Of a stretch of 44,541 nucleotides of DNA, positions 34,159 through 41,853 are shown in pieces. The notes below the pieces were generated by a model. The model ran no database searches. It was not told the origin of the DNA and was given only the letters and a program-made list of their open reading frames with translations. Origin of the DNA: Oligoflexales bacterium (GTDB lineage Bacteria > Bdellovibrionota_B > Oligoflexia > Oligoflexales > RGVZ01). The position numbers and the translations under genes were made by a program. Numbering within the stretch: position 1 is the stretch's first letter; every line of letters begins with the position of its first letter. Location of the stretch: NCBI GenBank assembly GCA_947468665.1, contig CANILH010000019.1:1-44541 (forward strand), written 5' to 3'.

Positions 34159-35277
34159 CTAAGTCAGGCGCCGCTCAATAGCTGGATTAAGTCTAGTCAC
34201 CAGCTCATAGTGAATCGTCTCTGACCACGAGGCGACATCAGACGCTGAAACGTATTCTTGTCCATCCCTGCCGATAAGAGTGACGACAGCGCCTACAGCC
34301 GTTTTAGCCGAGATGTCTGTTACATCTACCATCATCATGTTCATACAAACGCGACCGACAACCGGGCAGCGCTCGCCGTGGATCAAAACATATGCCTGAG
34401 TTCCTGACGCGATCCTTGGATAACCCTCAAAGTAACCTACGGGAACCACTGCGACTCGCATCGCGTGCCGGGCTTTAAACGTACACCCATAGCCAACATA
34501 CCGCCCTTGCGCCACATCATTGAGGCTTGTGATTTTTGCCCGCCAACTCAAAACCGGCTTTAGGTCGATAACATCACCGTGAAGTTGTTTATAGGAGATC
34601 TTAGTGGCCTGACTGGGCCAAAACCCGTATATCGAGATACCGACTCTGGCCAGGTCAAAGCGACTCTCGTCCAAAATCAAAGTTGATGCTGACGACGCGC
34701 TGTGGGTGATTACGTCAAACCCACGACCGGTAAATGCTTTCACCGCGACGTCAAATCGATTCAATTGTACCCGTGCATATTCATGCTCGGTCACATCCTC
34801 AACGTTAGCAAAGTGCATGCAAACGCCGCGAATAAGCTTTTTGTCTGCGAGAAGTTTTTCCGCGAGGCTGAACGCGTCCTCTGGATGAAAGCCCTGACGG
34901 CTCATTCCGGTATCAAACTCTATATGAAGCTCTGGTTTTGTCTTTGAGGCAAGCCACGCGCTAATTCCCTCGCTGTGGCCGACAAATAATTCAAGTTTGT
35001 GCCTGGCGGCCTCAGCCATCTCATCGGTCAGGAAGGGTCCGACAACCAATATCCTTCCCGTGAACCCAAAACTTCTGAGATCTTTGCCCTCAGAGACATA
35101 ATTAACGGCGATCCATCCGGGGTTCTCAGATTTCAGGGCTTCCCATGTTTCCCGAAGCCCGTGACCATAGGCATTACTTTTAAGCACGGGAGCCAGACGC
35201 TCTTTGCCGACAATACCCGCGAAAACGCGAACATTATGTCTGAGGTTCTCGCCATTAATCTCAATCCATGTGTGCAT
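34159..35277 (-). CDS. alr: Alanine racemase
   Basis: 372 aa from ATG 35277 (a GTG three codons upstream is also possible). PLP lysine K33 in 'LAPVLKSNAYGHG', catalytic Tyr in 'GYGCTF' region ('GRYVGYGCTFKA'), 'HIEFDTGMSRQGF', 'SSASTLI', 'RVGISIYGFWPS' and 'VGRVCMNMMMVDVTD' are the family blocks. It interconverts L- and D-Ala for peptidoglycan. Convergent with the VOC gene (9 bp apart) and 48 bp downstream of the four-repeat protein gene on the same strand. Confidence 0.93.
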   Translation of the reverse strand: MHTWIEINGENLRHNVRVFAGIVGKERLAPVLKSNAYGHGLRETWEALKSENPGWIAVNYVSEGKDLRSFGFTGRILVVGPFLTDEMAEAARHKLELFVGHSEGISAWLASKTKPELHIEFDTGMSRQGFHPEDAFSLAEKLLADKKLIRGVCMHFANVEDVTEHEYARVQLNRFDVAVKAFTGRGFDVITHSASSASTLILDESRFDLARVGISIYGFWPSQATKISYKQLHGDVIDLKPVLSWRAKITSLNDVAQGRYVGYGCTFKARHAMRVAVVPVGYFEGYPRIASGTQAYVLIHGERCPVVGRVCMNMMMVDVTDISAKTAVGAVVTLIGRDGQEYVSASDVASWSETIHYELVTRLNPAIERRLT

Positions 35278-35325
35278 AAAACCCACCAGCCTGACGGTTA
35301 CTCGTCCATACCAGTGATTATTGTA

Positions 35326-36534
35326 TCAATTGACAGGCGTTCCGAAAACTTTAAGCGCGAACACTTTCGCCATAGGCCCATCAACAGGACCAACAAGGGG
35401 GGCTGTCAAGGTCTGACCGGAAACCACGTGACTCAGGTCGCAAACCGCGTCGCTTCCACCAGCTACGCTAGCCATAGCAAAATTACCAAGAGAGTCCTCG
35501 CCCACTATGAGCCCAAGACGCTCCGCGCAAGTTAACGGGGCACCTGCGAGAAGCCAGTCACCAGATCCCTGTCTTGTGGTCTTAACTGACGTAACGGGTA
35601 AAAGGCGGAAATTAAACCTGGCTCGACGGGAAACTTCGGCCACCTGATCCATGCTTAAAGCCGTAATTTTTTGACCTCGAGCGACCTGCATCGCTTTGAC
35701 CGTATAAGTCGTCAATGTCAAATGAGAACCGCGGCACGCGACATTAGGGGCGTAAGCCGTCATAACGGCAATATCATTTCCGGATTTTCCCGTAAAAAGA
35801 ATACCCACCGCCTTTTCCTGACAGTGGCCGTCATAGGTTACCGTTAACAGGCCCTCGCCTGAAAGACTCACCTTGGAGGGGGCTCGAAGCCTTAAACTGA
35901 ATAAATCTTTCATGTGACCAGGACGGGCGCCCAATAAAACCTCACTGGGGTTAACTCTAATACTGGCCAAGGAGCCTCGACGAACCTCGCGAACGCAACT
36001 CGGTGCGGCGTGAGCAAGCGAATGTTCCTCAGGAATCTCGGCGATGTAAACTCCGAACCGACGAGCTGCACCACTGGTGACTGGGCTGATCAAAAGCCCT
36101 AAGGTCTGGCGACAGGTGTCTTGCCAGGAGGCAATCAACGCATGACCGGAAAATGCCACGTCTAAAACTTCCTGGAGCATGATTCTCCTGGGCTCAGTTA
36201 AGGCCACGCTTTCCACAGGCCGCGCAGTCGCCACCGGTATCACAAGCTCTTGTCTGACGGGCAGAGCGGAACACTGGGTAGCGGGACGATAAACCGCCAC
36301 ACCAAGTCGCACCTTCTTTGAAGACTCACTGACTAAAATCCCCTGAAAAGTCTCACCACAGGCCCGCTCAAACGCGACCCGGATGAGCCGCCCGTCGCGG
36401 CCGGCCTCGGCTTGATTAAGAATCTCAATTGGCTTTACGTATATTAGCTTTGACTGTTCGCCAGTTGCGCCATTGGCAGCTGGTACAACGGCTGAGTTTA
36501 GGATGAAGGGTAATATTTTTAGAAACTGGCGCAT
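35326..36534 (-). CDS. Secreted protein with four internal repeats, each with a cysteine pair
   Basis: 402 aa from ATG 36534 (strong GGAGGGG site 6-8 nt upstream); the open frame extends further but lacks support. Signal peptide of about 23 residues. I see four repeats of roughly 80-98 residues, each starting with a pattern C-x(1-2)-[EQ]-x-x-[LVQ]-G-[IL]-[LI]: 'ACGETFQGILVSE' (C59), 'TCRQTLGLLISP' (C141), 'HCQEKAVGILFTG' (C238), 'TCAERLGLIVGE' (C336). A partner cysteine follows after 29, 39, 29 and 29 residues (C88, C180, C267, C365), suggesting one disulfide per repeat. No known family recognised. Upstream of alr on the same strand; divergent from rpmH. Confidence 0.75.
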   Translation of the reverse strand: MRQFLKILPFILNSAVVPAANGATGEQSKLIYVKPIEILNQAEAGRDGRLIRVAFERACGETFQGILVSESSKKVRLGVAVYRPATQCSALPVRQELVIPVATARPVESVALTEPRRIMLQEVLDVAFSGHALIASWQDTCRQTLGLLISPVTSGAARRFGVYIAEIPEEHSLAHAAPSCVREVRRGSLASIRVNPSEVLLGARPGHMKDLFSLRLRAPSKVSLSGEGLLTVTYDGHCQEKAVGILFTGKSGNDIAVMTAYAPNVACRGSHLTLTTYTVKAMQVARGQKITALSMDQVAEVSRRARFNFRLLPVTSVKTTRQGSGDWLLAGAPLTCAERLGLIVGEDSLGNFAMASVAGGSDAVCDLSHVVSGQTLTAPLVGPVDGPMAKVFALKVFGTPVN

Positions 36535-36844
36535 GGAGATACCCCTCCCCCTAACGGGGCTAAATGATCGAATATGCGTTTGTGTGGAGGGCTTTTTAAT
36601 AAAAATAAGCTTAAAAGTCAATATTATTTTATGGTTTTTATTAAAAATGCCTGTCTTTCGCGACATACATGGGGCGCACGGCCTGGGGGGGGGCCCTGGC
36701 ATCCAGGCTCAATTCCCCTGAAAGGCTGGTAAACAGAGGGTTGCATCCCTTCTGTCTCTCTGGTACATTCCCTGCCTTAACCGACGTCTTGTTATTTAAC
36801 CATCTGAAATAACACGTCTTTTTAGCTACTGGAGTTCCTTTGAC
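36535..36844. other. Divergent region between the four-repeat gene and rpmH
   Basis: 310 bp, no gene. It contains an A+T-rich stretch (36594-36650), a run of nine G (36685-36693) next to a small stem cctgg-cat-ccagg (36695-36707), the probable rpmH promoter (36741-36769) and a leader inverted repeat (36791-36813). I saw no DnaA-box cluster, so the replication origin often found near rpmH is not evident here. Confidence 0.6.
36741..36769 (+). promoter_or_regulatory. Probable rpmH promoter and leader hairpin
   Basis: TTGCAT (36741-36746), 17-bp spacer, TACATT (36764-36769), 75 bp before the rpmH ATG. In the transcribed leader, gttattt (36791-36797) and aaataac (36807-36813) form a 7-bp inverted repeat. 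The boxes are moderate matches to the sigma70 consensus. Confidence 0.4.
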
Positions 36845-36997
36845 ATGAGTAAGCGTACATTCCAACCTCACAACAAGCGTCGCGTTCGTGTCCACGGATT
36901 CCGCGCGCGTATGAAATCTCCCGCTGGCCGCGCCGTTCTTGCGCTTCGCCGTGCCAAAGGCCGCAAAAAGATAGCTGTTACCGCTTACGAGAAGTGA
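36845..36997 (+). CDS. rpmH: 50S ribosomal protein L34
   Basis: 50 aa, starting [19 protein letters not shown] and continuing with the conserved '[20 protein letters not shown]' (together the L34 signature); ends 'IAVTAYEK'. Very basic, normal length. A ggag site is 10 nt upstream. First gene of the rpmH-rnpA-yidD-yidC-khpB-mnmE cluster. It assembles into the large ribosomal subunit near the exit tunnel. Confidence 0.97.
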   Translation: MSKRTFQPHNKRRVRVHGFRARMKSPAGRAVLALRRAKGRKKIAVTAYEK

Positions 36998-37106
36998 TCA
37001 ACCCTTTGACGGCTTTCGTCACAGGTGTTTATTACTAGACAGTAAGACGTAGACAGCAAAAGCGTGGGTCCATAACCCGCGTTTAAGGTTTCTTTTTGCG
37101 TTTTTC

Positions 37107-37130
37107 TAATGGCATGGGCACATGCCATTA
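37107..37130. repeat. Perfect 10-bp hairpin in the rpmH-rnpA gap
   Basis: taatggcatg (37107-37116), loop ggca, catgccatta (37121-37130). The most upstream in-frame ATG of rnpA (37122) is inside the right arm. No T-run follows. May be an mRNA processing or stability element, or may set the start of rnpA translation. Confidence 0.6.
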
Positions 37131-37154
37131 CGCCCGAAAATGGAAAGTGATCGT

Positions 37155-37559
37155 ATGCCGGGTTTCTCAAAATCACAGCGACTGTTGTCCAAGAAAGACT
37201 TCGAGACATCGTTTGATGGCTCTGGCCTTAAACAAGTCTGCGGCGGTTTTGTACTGGTGGCATCACGTCCAAGAATTGGCAAGCCCGCAAGACTTGGTCT
37301 TGTGGTAAGCGGTAAGGTCGGAAACTCTGTTGTCCGTAACCGCGTTAAAAGATCCGTCCGCGAAGTGTTCCGAAACGAGTTGGCCGCGATGCCATCTCTT
37401 TCTGGCCGCGATCTGGTAGTTATCGCGCGGCCGAGCCTCGTTGACCAGAAAGGGCACGTAAAGCCCGATCTAAGGGACTCGTTACGGTATTGTGTTGGAC
37501 GCCTCGTGAAGCGGCTGGTGCCAACGCCCCCCAAAGACCCGCCTAGTGAACCACGTTGA
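37155..37559 (+). CDS. rnpA: Ribonuclease P protein component
   Basis: 134 aa from ATG 37155, chosen because the family usually begins 'M..F.KSQRLLSKKDFE' and GGAAAGTGA lies just upstream; ATGs at 37140 and 37122 are in frame. The RNR motif block is present ('RLGLVVSGKVGNSVVRNRVK' followed by 'RSVREVFR'). It binds the M1-type RNA and helps cut 5' leaders from tRNA precursors. Stop overlaps the yidD TTG by TTGA. Confidence 0.92.
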   Translation: MPGFSKSQRLLSKKDFETSFDGSGLKQVCGGFVLVASRPRIGKPARLGLVVSGKVGNSVVRNRVKRSVREVFRNELAAMPSLSGRDLVVIARPSLVDQKGHVKPDLRDSLRYCVGRLVKRLVPTPPKDPPSEPR

Positions 37560-37786
37560 AAAGGTCTTTTGTTAGTTCTGTGCTCAAAGTTTTGATTCAG
37601 CTATACCAGCTCCTCTTGTCTCCCCTCCTTGCCCTTCTCGGTGTTAGCTGCCGTTTTTACCCCACATGCTCTCGGTACGCGAGCATGTGCTTAGACAAAG
37701 AACCCTGGCCCAAAGCCCTAGTTAAAATTTTCCGCCGCCTCATTAAATGCGGCCCATGGCATCCGGGAGGAGTCGACCTACCATGA
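37556..37786 (+). CDS. yidD: Membrane protein insertion efficiency factor YidD
   Basis: 76 aa from a TTG that overlaps the rnpA stop (TTGA). An amphipathic N-terminus 'VLKVLIQLYQLLLSPLLALLG' and the invariant 'CRFYPTCSRYA' followed by 'CGPWHPGGVD' are diagnostic. It assists YidC at the inner membrane. Its stop overlaps the yidC ATG (ATGA); the yidC ribosome site GGGAGGAG lies inside yidD. Confidence 0.93.
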   Translation: MKRSFVSSVLKVLIQLYQLLLSPLLALLGVSCRFYPTCSRYASMCLDKEPWPKALVKIFRRLIKCGPWHPGGVDLP

Positions 37787-39444
37787 AAAGCCAAGACAAA
37801 GACCCAACCTCAAGTAAGGGCACGTTTATCGCGATCGCCCTTTGCGTAGGGCTTTACCTCGCGTGGAATCAATACCTAACCCGAAAATACCCTAGCTTTG
37901 GTACGCGCAAAGATGTCGCCACTGAGACTGCTGCGCCAAAACTTGCCACCTCGCCAAATGTACCGACGGCACCCCAGCAGGCGGCACCGCCTGAAACGGC
38001 CACGGCTGTTGTTACCGCCCCTCTGATGGCACCTTCTGACCTGGTTTTTGACACCAAAGACGTTAAATTCACATTTTCTCAAAACCTCGCGTCACTTTCC
38101 TCCGCCGAGCTTAAAAACTACAAGTCCACAAATAACGCCGACAGCAAACAAGTTGAGCTTTTCGACCGTCCCGCGGCCGTTGAGGCATTCGCCGGTAACG
38201 CACCCGCGCGGACCGGCAGCCTGGCATTTACCGGCTCAAGATCTGGAAACAACATCACGTTTACCCGGGTAGATGGTCCGTGGAAGATTACTCACAACTG
38301 GACGATTCCCGCCGAAGGTTACGCTGGTAAGTTGAACATCACCTTCACCAACACAGCCGCTGAGCCAAAAGCACTTGTCGCCACTGTACTGACCGAATTT
38401 GGCGCGGCGATGCATGAAACAAAAACATCATTTTTCGCTCCGGGACAACCTGGGGAAAAGCCAAGATTTCTGACTCAGACTGACGGAAGTGACGACTTTA
38501 AGAATTTGGACGAGTTCTGCAAAGATCAGACACTTGAGATAAAAGCCAAAGACCGCAAACTTGATTTTTACGGAATCGATTCGCATTATTTCGCCTTCGC
38601 CCTGATCCCTGACGCCAAGGCAACCTACCGCACGGCTTTCTCAGGACGCGGCACATCCGCCGCCCCTCTCTGCGAGATTACAACCTCCGCGACCAGTGAC
38701 TTTGGCGCGATCGCTCCCCAGGCGAGTGCGAGTCTCGCCTATGATGTTTGGTTTGGCCCAAAGGAAGTCGAACTCTTGTCGGCGTTTAATCCACATCTCA
38801 AAACCACTCTTGGCCTTGGCTGGCTTGATATGATCGCTCACCCGCTTTTGCTCTCAATTAAGGGACTTCATAAATTTACCGGCAATTACGGTATCGCGAT
38901 TATTTTGCTGACTCTTCTTTTGAAAGTTCTCTTTTTTCCGCTGACCAAGCAAGCGGCCCAAAGTGCCGCCAAAATGAAAAAACTCAACCCGGAGATGGCC
39001 AAAATCCGGGAACGGTATAAAGCCGACCCGCAGAAGATGCAGATGGAACTAATGAAGTTCATGGGCACCCATAAAATCAACCCCATGAAGGGTTGTCTGC
39101 CGATCTTGCCGACTATCCCCGTTTTCTTCGCGCTGTTTCGCGTATTATCGGCCTCCATTGACCTGCGGCATGCGCCGTTTTACGGCTGGATCATCGATCT
39201 CTCGGCAAAAGACCCGTTCCTGGTGACGCCAATTATCCTCACGGGGGTTATGTTCATCCAGGCAAGACTAACTCCCATGACCGGCATGGATAAGTCTCAA
39301 GAGAAGGTCATGATGTTTATGCCGCTTATTTTTGGCGTCATGATGATAACCCTGCCGTCTGGTCTCGTTCTTTATATGTTGACCAACACCATCGTATCGA
39401 TCGCGCAACAACAATACCTGAACCGGAAGTTCGCGAATATTTGA
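37783..39444 (+). CDS. yidC: Membrane protein insertase YidC
   Basis: 553 aa from ATG 37783 (GGGAGGAG upstream, ATGA overlap with yidD). N-terminal membrane segment (about 12-28), then a Pro/Ala/Thr-rich linker and a periplasmic beta domain (about 85-345, 'LVFDTKDVKFTFSQNLASLS' to 'VWFGPKEVELL'), the arrangement of Gram-negative YidC. The C-terminal 60-kDa IMP insertase core (about 370-550) has 'YGIAIILLTLLLKVLFFPLT', 'PINPMKGCLPILPTIPVFFA'-like block ('NPMKGCLPILPTIPVFFALF') and 'PSGLVLYMLTNTIVSIAQQ'. The conserved core Arg may be in 'LLKVLFFPLTKQAA' vicinity as Lys; I did not see Arg at that place. Confidence 0.94.
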   Translation: MKSQDKDPTSSKGTFIAIALCVGLYLAWNQYLTRKYPSFGTRKDVATETAAPKLATSPNVPTAPQQAAPPETATAVVTAPLMAPSDLVFDTKDVKFTFSQNLASLSSAELKNYKSTNNADSKQVELFDRPAAVEAFAGNAPARTGSLAFTGSRSGNNITFTRVDGPWKITHNWTIPAEGYAGKLNITFTNTAAEPKALVATVLTEFGAAMHETKTSFFAPGQPGEKPRFLTQTDGSDDFKNLDEFCKDQTLEIKAKDRKLDFYGIDSHYFAFALIPDAKATYRTAFSGRGTSAAPLCEITTSATSDFGAIAPQASASLAYDVWFGPKEVELLSAFNPHLKTTLGLGWLDMIAHPLLLSIKGLHKFTGNYGIAIILLTLLLKVLFFPLTKQAAQSAAKMKKLNPEMAKIRERYKADPQKMQMELMKFMGTHKINPMKGCLPILPTIPVFFALFRVLSASIDLRHAPFYGWIIDLSAKDPFLVTPIILTGVMFIQARLTPMTGMDKSQEKVMMFMPLIFGVMMITLPSGLVLYMLTNTIVSIAQQQYLNRKFANI

Positions 39445-39451
39445 TATTCGC
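39433..39451. repeat. Perfect 8-bp hairpin across the yidC stop codon
   Basis: gcgaatat (39433-39440), loop ttg, atattcgc (39444-39451). The TGA stop (39442-39444) is in the loop. No T-run follows, and khpB starts 46 bp later. Possible mRNA processing or partial attenuation point. Confidence 0.45.
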
Positions 39452-39496
39452 TCACAGATAGAAATAGTGAAGACAATAAACAAACAGGAGTCAGAA

Positions 39497-40468
39497 ATGC
39501 AAACAAACCGAAGCAGTCAAACCATCCGAATCGAAGCCAAATCCGTCGAACAGGCCATCACATTAGCCTGCGTTAAGCTTAACGTCGCAAAAGAAGCTTT
39601 GGACTTCAAAGTTCTAAAAGAACCCAAAGCCGGCCTGGTCAGCTTTTTTATGGGAGCCAAAGCCGAGATCGAAGCGTGGCCAAGGTCTAACGGCGCCCGC
39701 GGTGGACGTCATGACCGCAATGATCGCGGCGACCGCAAGGGAGCTCAATCTAGTCACCGTGACTCTGCCTCCGCGAGTGAAGGCGAGACTAATCGTGACG
39801 GTGGATCCGGACATAACCGCGGCGGCAGAGACGACCGTCGCCACCAGGCCAAAGGTAACGGCCGTGATCGCCCCCGCCGTGAGGAGAGAGCGCCACGTGA
39901 AGAGAGAGCGCCAGCGGAACCGTTAAGCCCAGAAGTTCAGGCACAACTTGAGAAAGATATTTGCCAATTCTGCAAAGAAATCTGCGAGAGGGTAGTTGGC
40001 GAGTCTGTAGCGGTAACTTACGCGATGACTGATGGCAAACTAAAACTAGAGATCGATAACGCCGCGGTTGCTGAGATTATCCAGACCAACACAAAGTTCG
40101 TGGAAAGTCTCGAGCATATTCTTCGCAAAAGACCCCGTCACCTTAAGCAGGAGCTGCCTTTCCGTATCTTTATTGACGCACAAGGCAGCCGCAAAGGACG
40201 TGAGGAAGAACTCGCGCGCATCGCCATAGAAAAAGCGGGGGAAGTTGTCGCTACTGGCCAAAAATGCGTTCTTGATATTAAGAGTGCGGCTGACCGCAAG
40301 ATCATCCACATGGCTCTTGAAAACGATACCCGCGTCTACACAAAATCAATTGGCAACGGCCCCAGCCGCAAGCTGATGATCCTTCTGGCCCGCGGACGCC
40401 GTAACGAGCAGTCAAACGAGCAGGGAAGCGATCAAGATAATGATTCAAACTCGGATTCAAACGCGTAA
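39497..40468 (+). CDS. khpB: RNA-binding protein KhpB (Jag/SpoIIIJ-associated)
   Basis: 323 aa from ATG 39497 (CAGGAG 6 nt upstream). Jag N-terminal domain (about 5-55: 'IRIEAKSVEQAITLACVKLN', 'GLVSFFMGAKAEIEAW'), then a long low-complexity linker rich in Arg/Asp/Gly (about 63-135, 'GGRHDRNDRGDRKGAQ'), a KH domain (about 150-235) and an R3H domain (about 240-305, 'GREEELARIAIEKAGEVVAT', 'RKIIHMALENDTRVYTKSIG'). The tail is Asn/Asp/Ser/Gln-rich. It binds RNA and is always found with yidC. The charged linker is longer than in many homologues and may drive condensation or extra RNA contacts (inference). Confidence 0.92.
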   Translation: MQTNRSSQTIRIEAKSVEQAITLACVKLNVAKEALDFKVLKEPKAGLVSFFMGAKAEIEAWPRSNGARGGRHDRNDRGDRKGAQSSHRDSASASEGETNRDGGSGHNRGGRDDRRHQAKGNGRDRPRREERAPREERAPAEPLSPEVQAQLEKDICQFCKEICERVVGESVAVTYAMTDGKLKLEIDNAAVAEIIQTNTKFVESLEHILRKRPRHLKQELPFRIFIDAQGSRKGREEELARIAIEKAGEVVATGQKCVLDIKSAADRKIIHMALENDTRVYTKSIGNGPSRKLMILLARGRRNEQSNEQGSDQDNDSNSDSNA

Positions 40469-40494
40469 TCCCGGCATACATAAAGTGAAACCAG

Positions 40495-41853
40495 ATGCTT
40501 CGCCCCCATGACGAACATCCCATAGTGGCCCTCGCCAGCGGCTCCGGTCCCGGAGCCGTTGGCGTTATCAGACTTTCCGGCAGTCAGTGCTGGGATGTCA
40601 TAAAACCCTGTTTTGGCGGCAAACCAGTCCCCACTGAACGTTTGGCCTCCCTCCGTATATTTAGAGATCCAAAGACCTCTGAGATCATCGACGATCTTGT
40701 GATCATTTATTTCAAAGGGCCTAGATCTTTTACCGGGCAGGACACCGTGGAACTTTACTGTCACGGTGGACCGTTCATCATCCAGCGAATCCTGGGTGTT
40801 TTACACTCCCAGGGAGCCAGACCCGCTGTGGCGGGTGAGTTCACCAAAAGAGCACTATTAAACGGCAAACTTGACCTCACGGCTGCCGAGGGAATCAAAG
40901 ACCTCGTTGAGGCTCAGTCGCGGCAGCAATGGCTCGCCGGCCGCCAGCTTTACTCAGGAAAATTAAAACTCCAAATAGAGACACTCAGAAAAGAACTGAT
41001 TGGCGCCATGGCATACCTTGAGGCCATGATTGATTTTCCAGATGAGGGCGACACGCAGCATGTTGGCCTCGGCCAGGTCCGAAGCCGCCTTAAGGATGTG
41101 AGCTCAAAACTGGGCGCTCTAATTTCAACCTTTCAAAGTGGCCGGGTCGCCAGTCGCGGCCTTATGGTCGCCTTCGCCGGAGCACCCAACGCCGGAAAGT
41201 CTACACTTCTTAATACACTCCTCGAAAAACAGCGCGCTATTGTAAGTCCTGTCGCCGGAACAACAAGAGACTACATCGAGGAGGCTTGTCTGATCGATGG
41301 TCGTCTTGTGCGCCTGGTTGACACGGCAGGCCTTCGCGATACAAATGATCTTGTCGAACGGGAGGGTGTTGAGCTCTCGCGAAAAATTATGTCAGAAGCT
41401 GATGTTGTAATTTCTCTTAACGCGACGGACTCCTCTGATCACGAGCGTGAGGAATTAGCGAAAATAACCTCAAGCGTCTCGTGCCCGGTTTTACGGGTAC
41501 AGACAAAGGCAGACCAGGGAACACCTGCTTGGGCCACCGGCATGATCCAGATAAGTTGCGAGACTGGAGTTGGTCTGGCAGGTCTTCGTGAGACGCTTGC
41601 ACGCCTGGTTGATGAGCACACGGGCAGTCTTGAGGAAAAACCATTTCTGACGTCTCAAAGACAACAATCAGCACTCGCCATGGCAATGACCTCGCTTGAG
41701 AGGTTTGCGTCACAAGACAAATCCGGAGCCGGACATGAAATGCTCGCGTTTGAGCTTCAAGAAGCCTCAAGAGCCCTGTCGGCTGTCATTGGAGACGTCT
41801 CTCATGAGGATATTCTGGATAAAGTCTTCAGCGAGTTTTGTATCGGCAAGTAG
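40495..41853 (+). CDS. mnmE: tRNA uridine-5-carboxymethylaminomethyl modification GTPase MnmE
   Basis: 452 aa, normal length. N-terminal folate-binding domain ('PIVALASGSGPGAVGVIRLS', 'HGGPFIIQRIL', 'AGEFTKRALLNGKLDLTAAE'), a helical domain, and the inserted G domain: G1 'GAPNAGKST', G2 'GTTRDYIEE', G3 'DTAGLRDT', G4 probably 'TKAD'. C-terminal 'FCIGK' carries the catalytic Cys. With MnmG it modifies U34 of several tRNAs. Stop at 41853 directly abuts the stop of the convergent gene. Confidence 0.96.
   Translation: MLRPHDEHPIVALASGSGPGAVGVIRLSGSQCWDVIKPCFGGKPVPTERLASLRIFRDPKTSEIIDDLVIIYFKGPRSFTGQDTVELYCHGGPFIIQRILGVLHSQGARPAVAGEFTKRALLNGKLDLTAAEGIKDLVEAQSRQQWLAGRQLYSGKLKLQIETLRKELIGAMAYLEAMIDFPDEGDTQHVGLGQVRSRLKDVSSKLGALISTFQSGRVASRGLMVAFAGAPNAGKSTLLNTLLEKQRAIVSPVAGTTRDYIEEACLIDGRLVRLVDTAGLRDTNDLVEREGVELSRKIMSEADVVISLNATDSSDHEREELAKITSSVSCPVLRVQTKADQGTPAWATGMIQISCETGVGLAGLRETLARLVDEHTGSLEEKPFLTSQRQQSALAMAMTSLERFASQDKSGAGHEMLAFELQEASRALSAVIGDVSHEDILDKVFSEFCIGK

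Noticed and set aside
36535-36844. Possible oriC/DnaA boxes next to rpmH
   Set aside because: I found no TTATCCACA-like cluster here or on the flanks; A+T-richness alone is not enough.
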